Assembly: GCA_900088475.1 (NCBI GenBank)
Contig: FLMG01003337.1
Span: 61,497 to 125,496, forward strand
Source: Hyphochytrium catenoides
Lineage: Eukaryota > Sar > Hyphochytriomycetes > Hyphochytriales > Hyphochytriaceae
DNA length: 64,000 nucleotides
Reading direction: 5' to 3'
This document shows, one piece after another, positions 58,245-64,000 of the stretch (position 1 is its first letter; each line of letters starts with the position of its first letter). The translations under genes were made by a program, and so were the position numbers. The notes under the pieces were generated by a model, which did no database searches, was not told the DNA's origin, and saw nothing but the letters and a program-made list of their open reading frames with translations.

Positions 58245-59451
58245 ATCGAATATTATCTTGTTCCGAGCTACTAGATGGAGCTAATCTCCAGTAATACATA
58301 GACTTCTACGTTGTTCTCTGGCTGATGTTACTTTTGCCAAAACTTTATTGACCTTCTACGATTTCCTCAACGCTAAGATTCAGGGTTTCTCCTCATCGTG
58401 CAGCTGACAGTTAGCGAGGGAAGAAAAGGAATCCTCAGTAGCTAGGCAAGGAAGTGTTCGTCATCAAAGTCTATCACTAGTCCGCTTCCAGAGACAGCAT
58501 CAAGGCTCCTTTGTTCAATCAAGGGCCCTAGAGAGTCCCCAAGCGGACCAACAATGTTTGAAGTGGGAAGTATGATGCCTTAGCTGTGAAGACTCGGTTG
58601 ATAAGCGAGTCCACCAAGCACCTCCAGAGGTGGTCAGCATGTAATCTCCCCCGAAAGGTAAAGACTCCGTAGCGTTAAGTCGAAGCCTCCCACAGAGACA
58701 CTAAAGGCAGAGGACCATTGTCAGTAGAAGAAGAACTAGGAAGAGTATGAGAACGAGGCATTCAAGAACGCGATGACAGCGATGACAGAGAGACATTGCT
58801 GTTGACAGAGAGACCAGACCGTCCTGACCTTTCCAGTGAGGGACAAGTGAGCTGTCTCTATGAAGCTGTTTTTGACAACAGGTCAACTTTCTCGCTATAA
58901 TTGTCAGAACTTGAAATGACCATCTGATTCTTCCCATTCTTCCTTACTCTTTTCTATAGTCTTACAGTTTGCCAGCATCTACTGCCAAGATTGACATTGT
59001 GGTATCGTCTATGCTAGTAATCTGTGAGATTAACTGTCAAATAACGGTTCGTGAGTGATGTTTCACCACTCGTACTGTAGGAAGGCGAGAACTAACTCGA
59101 AGTTGGCCAGAAAGCTTGGTGTTTGGTGTTGGCGCTGAGTGCTGACACAGCTCGGAATAGCGGCCGCTTCGGGGTCATCTTGGCACCGACGGGATCCCAG
59201 TGGCAGTGACACGAGCGCAGGGTGGGCAAGGGAAGAGTGCATTGCGTTTCTATGCGCAGAAAGCGAGGGAAGAGCCACAGAAGAATAGTATACCTGGCAC
59301 TTCTTGACTTTACGAGCTGACAACTGTAAGGCAAGCGTTGTCCGGGGCAGCTTACCTCTGGAGCTCCTTCCCAGATTAGACAGAGCAGCCTATCAATAGG
59401 AAGAAGCAAGCAGAGAAGTAGGCTAAGTACTTGCTTCTGGGAGAAGGAAGG
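58245..59451. other. Intergenic spacer, 1.2 kb
   Basis: This stretch lies between the MATE stop and the MTG1-like start on the same strand. Minus-strand frames (58701-58937, 59063-59502) have no ATG-led motif or recognisable family. No RNA gene is seen. Confidence 0.4.
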
Positions 59452-61099
59452 ATGGCTAGAGCCTTCCGTTTCGAAGGAAATATAAACTGGTTTCCGGGCC
59501 ATATGACCAAAGCCTCAAAGTCCATTGAAGGATTGGTCAAGAAGGTGAGGTCAGAGGACTCCTTAATCTGCCTCCACTCTGTAGAAGCCGCGTTCTTTCT
59601 AAGCCCAGTCGCCTCCTCCTCCCTGTCACTTGCTTACTGCTTTCCCTTTGCAGGTAGACCTAATTGTGGAGGTTCGGGACGCAAGGATCCCTTTCTCCAG
59701 CGTAAACTCGCATCTGGAAAGCTTAACGCAACAGAAAAAGCGACTTGTTGTGTGCAATAAAAGCGACCTCTCGAACTCCCGTATGAATGAAAGAGTCAGA
59801 GCTATATTGAAAGAGGAGCAGGGGCATGACTGTCTCTTTACCTCTGTCACTAAGGGCAGTAGAGTCATGGACGTCATTGACTGGGCCAAGAGGACCGCCA
59901 AACAAGAGTTCACGACAGGAGGTAACCCCCACATCTTCACTATGCAGACCTGCATGTCACCTCATGCTAGACTTCGGATGTAGAAGTAGTAGACTTCTGC
60001 CTCGTAGTCCCGTACGCTCTGATTTCCTCTTCCTATTGACTTCCTTCGTCCTGTTCACTGGGTGGTCTTGGTCGCTAGGTATCTTGACACCTAAATTACC
60101 GTGCTTTGTTCTCTCTTCTCTCCTTGGACAGTGGACTCTTCCCTACCATTTTCGCCCTCATTTTCTCCGTGCTATAGCTCTGGCATCCCCGTATCTTCGG
60201 AGCCTTCTCACCGTTCTCTTTGAATTATGATCCTGGTACAGCTCTCTCTTTTCTCCACATCTCCTCCATCTTCACGCCCATCCTTCACATTCTTGCTAGG
60301 CACCATGCTCATGGTAATAGGCATGCCAAATGTCGGCAAGTCCTCATTAATCAACGCACTTAAAGCAAGATCCACGTCACTGGAGCTCCGAGGCAAGCGT
60401 TCTGCCAAAGTTGGCCCAACTCCAGGCGTCACACTTCAGACAAATCAATTTAAGGTGAGCCTCCACGTGTCTTCGCCAGACTCCTCGTCTCTCTGTTGCC
60501 AAGACGCTTGCACTAAAGTTCTGGCCCTGGTGACTCCGTTTGTCCCCACGCCTTACCCTTGGCATGCTTTATGCTACGAAGCTCTATCTTTCCCTTCTTT
60601 GTCTTCGCTATAAACGCTTTTTGTCGTTGCTTGCCTCAACCCTTTCTATTGCTTTCCCTTGGCCAACCCCAACCCTGGTGACGGCCTGAAGATTGCAGTT
60701 TCTCCAGCCATTTACATGGTGGACACGCCTGGAGTCTTTGTTCCGAAAGTTGAAGACCCGGAAGTGGGTTGGAAGCTAGCGTTAACGGGAGCTGTACGCG
60801 ACTCAGTCGTTGGAGAGACTGCTCTGGCCGAGTTTCTTCTCTACACTCTCAATCTGAGGTATCCTAAGAAATATTGCGAAGTGCTAGGACTGCAAAGGCC
60901 CTGCAGCGACATCAACTTCCTACTATCACTTGCCCAGAAAAAGGCAGGAGTGAATTCCGGCATGACTTCAGAAGAGCGAACCACTGCTGCAGCTCGGTAT
61001 CTTCTCAAAGAATTCAGGAGAGGAGCCTTTGGACAGATAACACTTGATGATGTTGCCCTAGATGGAGGTGATGGCAAGAACACCAAGCCGAAGGGCTAA
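59452..61099 (+). CDS. Mitochondrial/organellar ribosome-assembly GTPase, MTG1/YlqF type
   Basis: Circularly permuted GTPase that assists assembly of the large ribosomal subunit in mitochondria (or plastids). Four exons (59452-59544, 59654-59921, 60300-60454 and 60692-61099) give 307 residues. NINWFPGHMTKASK opens the protein, the YlqF/MTG1 hallmark, followed by VDLIVEVRDARIPFSS. The GTPase motifs appear in the permuted order G4 (NKSD), G5 (TSVTKGS), G1 (GMPNVGKSS), G2 (the threonine of GPTPGVT) and G3 (DTPGV). The C-terminal helical domain (GWKLALTGAVRDSVVGETALAEFLLYTLN) ends with a Leu/Arg-rich helix (AARYLLKEFRRGAFGQITLD), as in YlqF. The acceptor at 60691 follows FK and gives FKIAVSPAIYMVDTPG. 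No clear targeting peptide precedes the ATG, so an upstream exon may be missing. Confidence 0.93.
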
Positions 61100-61686
61100 T
61101 GGAAGGCTGGTGCGCAAGCAATTCCTCGGGACCAGCAATAGCTAATCGACCTGACTTGGATGGTAGACGACGCCATTCAATACGTGGCCATTCACAATCG
61201 GAGGTTGCCAGGCAGGCATGTAGCAAACAAACACTGCCAACATGCCGCAATTTCTACCTCGCAGGCCACCAAGTCACATTTAGAAACATGCCAGGCCAGA
61301 TTGTGAGTCTCCTTTCTGAATCCTTTTCCCCTAGTCGTTTGGAACAGCAACCTTCCGACAGCTAGCAACTACCACGGAGAACTGGACGTGTCCTTTCATA
61401 GAGGGAAAGCAGGAAGGGATAGCAATGGGTACCCATCTAGCATCCGAGGAAAATAGCAGAGATCTAGCTGGATAAGAGAGTGTGAGGCATCCTGTTCTAC
61501 GAGGTAGCTTGTGTGAATGGCGTTATTAGGGAAAGGTGGCTACAAGCTATCACATTTAAACGTTAGGTATTAGAGCCTGATAAAAGGCGTTCTCAGTGGT
61601 GGACAGTATGATAATAACATCAAGAGTCTTTCGATACATACTTTCACTCTGTCTCTTTGAGACTCCACCACATCCTCCTATATCCT
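61100..61686. other. Convergent spacer, 0.59 kb
   Basis: This stretch lies between the convergent stops of the MTG1-like and AMP deaminase genes. A plus frame at 61099-61365 has no motif. It should hold both 3' untranslated regions. Confidence 0.4.
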
Positions 61687-63889
61687 TTATCTTTCTATTC
61701 CGTCGTTCATCACAAAGGCGGTCTCGTCTGCCAGTGTTCCTTGGCGGTAGCGGATTCGTATATCGGGTACATTGGTCATCTTTATATCTGTGGCAGCGGT
61801 GCAGATTGAGATTGAAGAACAGGTCAGTGGATAATAAACGAGGACCTGGCTTAAAACAGTAAATAGACGGGAAGGACAAGAAGGAGAAAGCAACTATCTT
61901 TGCACTGCCAGCACTTGTTCCTCCTCTACTTTCTCCACTTACCATTGCCTTGAGCTCCCTCGAGATACCTGTCCCCAAGGAAATGCGCCTTGAAAGGGTG
62001 CTCAAAACCACTCTGCAGGACGCTGTTCCTGGCTATCTCACACATGTCTGCAGACGAAAGTTTCCACACTTGCGCAGCTACGGAATACTCCTCCACCAAA
62101 GGATCCTAGGATGCGCAAGACGTAGCACGGCTTGTGAGAAAGGCAAAATAAGAGAATGTGGGCCCCATACCCGAAGGAAAAGCCACGAAGGATCGCGCAA
62201 GAGCAAACAGTGTTCAAGAGAGTGTAAAATAGTCTGCCAGAGGGGCGTGTACCCATTCCATCGACTTGAAGTAGCAAACAAGGCCATAGAAAATACACAT
62301 ACAAGGAGAGCCCACGAGAAGTGGGAAGAAAGGAAAGACTCTTCACCTTTGTATAGTGTAGCATAAGCGGATCATCTGTGCTGATGGACACATTGAGGCC
62401 GCGGGCAAAGTATACTGGAAATGGGTTTCTATGGTAGTCCAGGAAGAGACGGTTGTTACTGAGTGGCGACATCGCTATGCCAATCTGCTTCAGGTAGTAG
62501 AGATACTGCAGACCAGGGGACTTGCGAAGCATGATGCCATGGTTGATCTGTAGTTGACGCCATGTGTCTCGTTAGAACAGTAACAAGAAACGAGATAGGA
62601 GAACAGGCTCTTCGTGGGAAGTAGAACTTGAATAGTTAAAAAGTTCACATATGCAAAGCGAGAAAGCAAGAGATTGAAAGGAAGCCGACAAATGAGCGTC
62701 AAAATTGTCCAAAATTTGTCTGCGCGAGATGTTAAAAGTTTGGAGCAGCATGCATCCGTCATCGCTGATTGCCAGCAGAAGATCATGCAGCGAAAGTTCG
62801 GGACACGGAGAGCACAGAAAGCTGGGTACCTGATCTGCAAAAAGGAAGGCGGCAGCTAGATGATCGGGATCACCCGCCTCCCCACAATGTGGCCGAAACT
62901 CAAAAGTGGAAAGGCCCTTTCCTGCCCGGAAGGTGTTCAGAGACTTCATGTTCGCACTTAGATAGTAGGTCCAGTAGTCATATGGGGGATTAGCATCGAA
63001 GTTCCAGTCTTTTGGCTTTGGCAGGTGGCGGTGAGGTGTGGCTCGGATCTGGGAAAACAGAAATCAAGAGGAAAGTTAGAAAGCTATATGAAGAGAAGCA
63101 AAAGCAACCACTCCGAGAGGAATCTGCCAGCAATGACGAAGGCTAGGTAACAGGTATGCCAGCACACAAGCTGCAAAAGACCGGACTATCAGACAAAGCG
63201 TAGTCCTGCCTTTTGGGCACGTCATGGCGTAGGAAGGAAAGGCCTAAATCTTGGTAGCTTACCGGCTCTGGCTTGCTTTCATCATCCACGCAATCGAAGC
63301 CCACCACCGTGGCTAGGAAGATATGTAGTGCAGGGTTGGAAGAAGGGTCTAGAGAGACTTCAAAAAGAGGCTGGAAGATGTTGTCGATCATATCTTCAAA
63401 GTTGTCGATGTCTCCAGAACTGTAACAGTGCGGATCAATAAATGAAAGATAAGGGCAGAAAGGTGAGAAGGTGAGCAGGCGTGGCGGCCAATGGAAATGG
63501 AAAGCTGGTGAGCAGTCATGGAGGGCAAGGGAAATGAATCGCAAAATCCATAACATCGCGGATAAAGTGCAGGGACAATGCATACCCTAGGGTTCATAAG
63601 CGAAGTGGAGAATATTGGAAAGAGGAGATGAACTTGGAGAGTACGACCAGACCCCTTCCGCTCGTCGGTAAAGCCTCAAGTTTCTTACCGCTTATAAACG
63701 TGATATAGCCTGGGTATCTGTATGATCCAGCGCACGTGGTAGGCCGCTAGCTTATTGGTGTAAAACCAGCGGGCAAGCTTATCCCATTCGGAACCCTTTC
63801 TCCCATAAATAGAGAGACGCCACTCCACGAGCTGGTACTTTGTTTGCTCCAAGTCACTCATAACCTCTTTCGTTAGCTCTGCTAGATAC
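61687..63889 (-). CDS. AMP deaminase, C-terminal part (5' end beyond window)
   Basis: Hydrolyses AMP to IMP and ammonia in the purine nucleotide cycle. Six exons are seen: 63889-63689, 63419-63263, 63048-62830, 62547-62347, 62105-61943 and 61787-61687. They carry about the last 347 residues. The first begins inside a codon, so the gene continues upstream past 64000. Motifs: [35 protein letters not shown]-type [61 protein letters not shown], with the catalytic His and Glu; [35 protein letters not shown], with the zinc-binding Asp; and [22 protein letters not shown]. The ending [16 protein letters not shown] matches the family end. The upstream catalytic metal histidines are outside the window. 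All splice phases agree. Confidence 0.95.
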
Positions 63890-64000
63890 CTACGAAATAG
63901 AGTCGTAGTCAGAGAGCATCTGTGAGCGAGAGGCAAGCAAAGGCATGGTAGGAGTAGGCAGATTACTATTAGCAGAGCCACAGAGTGTGCCTAGCTCCAG
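63890..64000 (-). other. Intron and possible upstream exon edge of AMP deaminase
   Basis: The bases right of 63889 end in a normal acceptor (ctatttcgtag) read on the minus strand, so they are intron. No exon of the deaminase can be recognised in the last 110 bases. Confidence 0.6.

Noticed and set aside
1-64000. Mobile elements, CRISPR arrays, viral genes
   Set aside because: No transposase, reverse transcriptase or integrase motif, no long terminal repeats by eye, and no repeat-spacer array was found on either strand.

Overview
The window is nuclear DNA of an intron-rich eukaryote, most likely a protist or alga. The genes are split by GT-AG introns, mostly about 50-360 bases. There is one Pol III-type tRNA gene, there are no operons, and the spacers are 0.3-8 kb. 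The products are eukaryotic: an RNA polymerase III subunit, a dynein-2 light intermediate chain, SWEET, MATE and SLC25 carriers, AMP deaminase, and two seven-helix receptors with an RGS domain. The dynein-2 subunit implies that the organism builds a cilium or flagellum. I could not fix the lineage from sequence alone. All exon structures were built by hand from reading frame, splice consensus and family resemblance.

Layout, left to right. 1-1955 (-): TPM domain, membrane segment and RING protein, cut by the left edge. 3409-4168 (+): small coiled-coil protein. 4343-8031 (-): eight-exon protein with EF-hand-like, WW-like and Tudor-like segments. 8780-14820 (-): RPC2, 15 exons. 15313-15384 (+): tRNA-Pro(AGG). 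15815-19147 (+): TMEM135-like membrane protein. 19976-21140 (+): TruA-type pseudouridine synthase. 23298-27282 (+): about 980-residue acidic protein ending in a GNAT acetyltransferase domain. 27642-30977 (-): dynein-2 light intermediate chain. 32836-34981 (+): SLC25A44-like carrier. 35746-39340 (+): AAAP-type amino-acid transporter. 39714-41332 (-) and 49234-50897 (+): two divergent 7TM-RGS paralogues around 7.9 kb of gene-poor, low-complexity DNA. 52864-53706 (+): intronless SWEET. 55924-58244 (+): MATE exporter. 59452-61099 (+): MTG1-like GTPase. 61687-63889 (-): AMP deaminase, whose 5' part lies beyond the right edge.

The genes do not form one pathway. Loose themes are membrane transport (SLC25, AAAP, SWEET, MATE), RNA and ribosome production (RPC2, tRNA-Pro, TruA, MTG1) and G-protein signalling (the 7TM-RGS pair). 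The most unusual items are the inverted 7TM-RGS pair, the TPM-RING protein with a split RING, the acidic coiled-coil GNAT protein, and the EF-hand/WW/Tudor-like protein with no recognised family. I saw no mobile element with recognisable termini, no CRISPR array and no virus.
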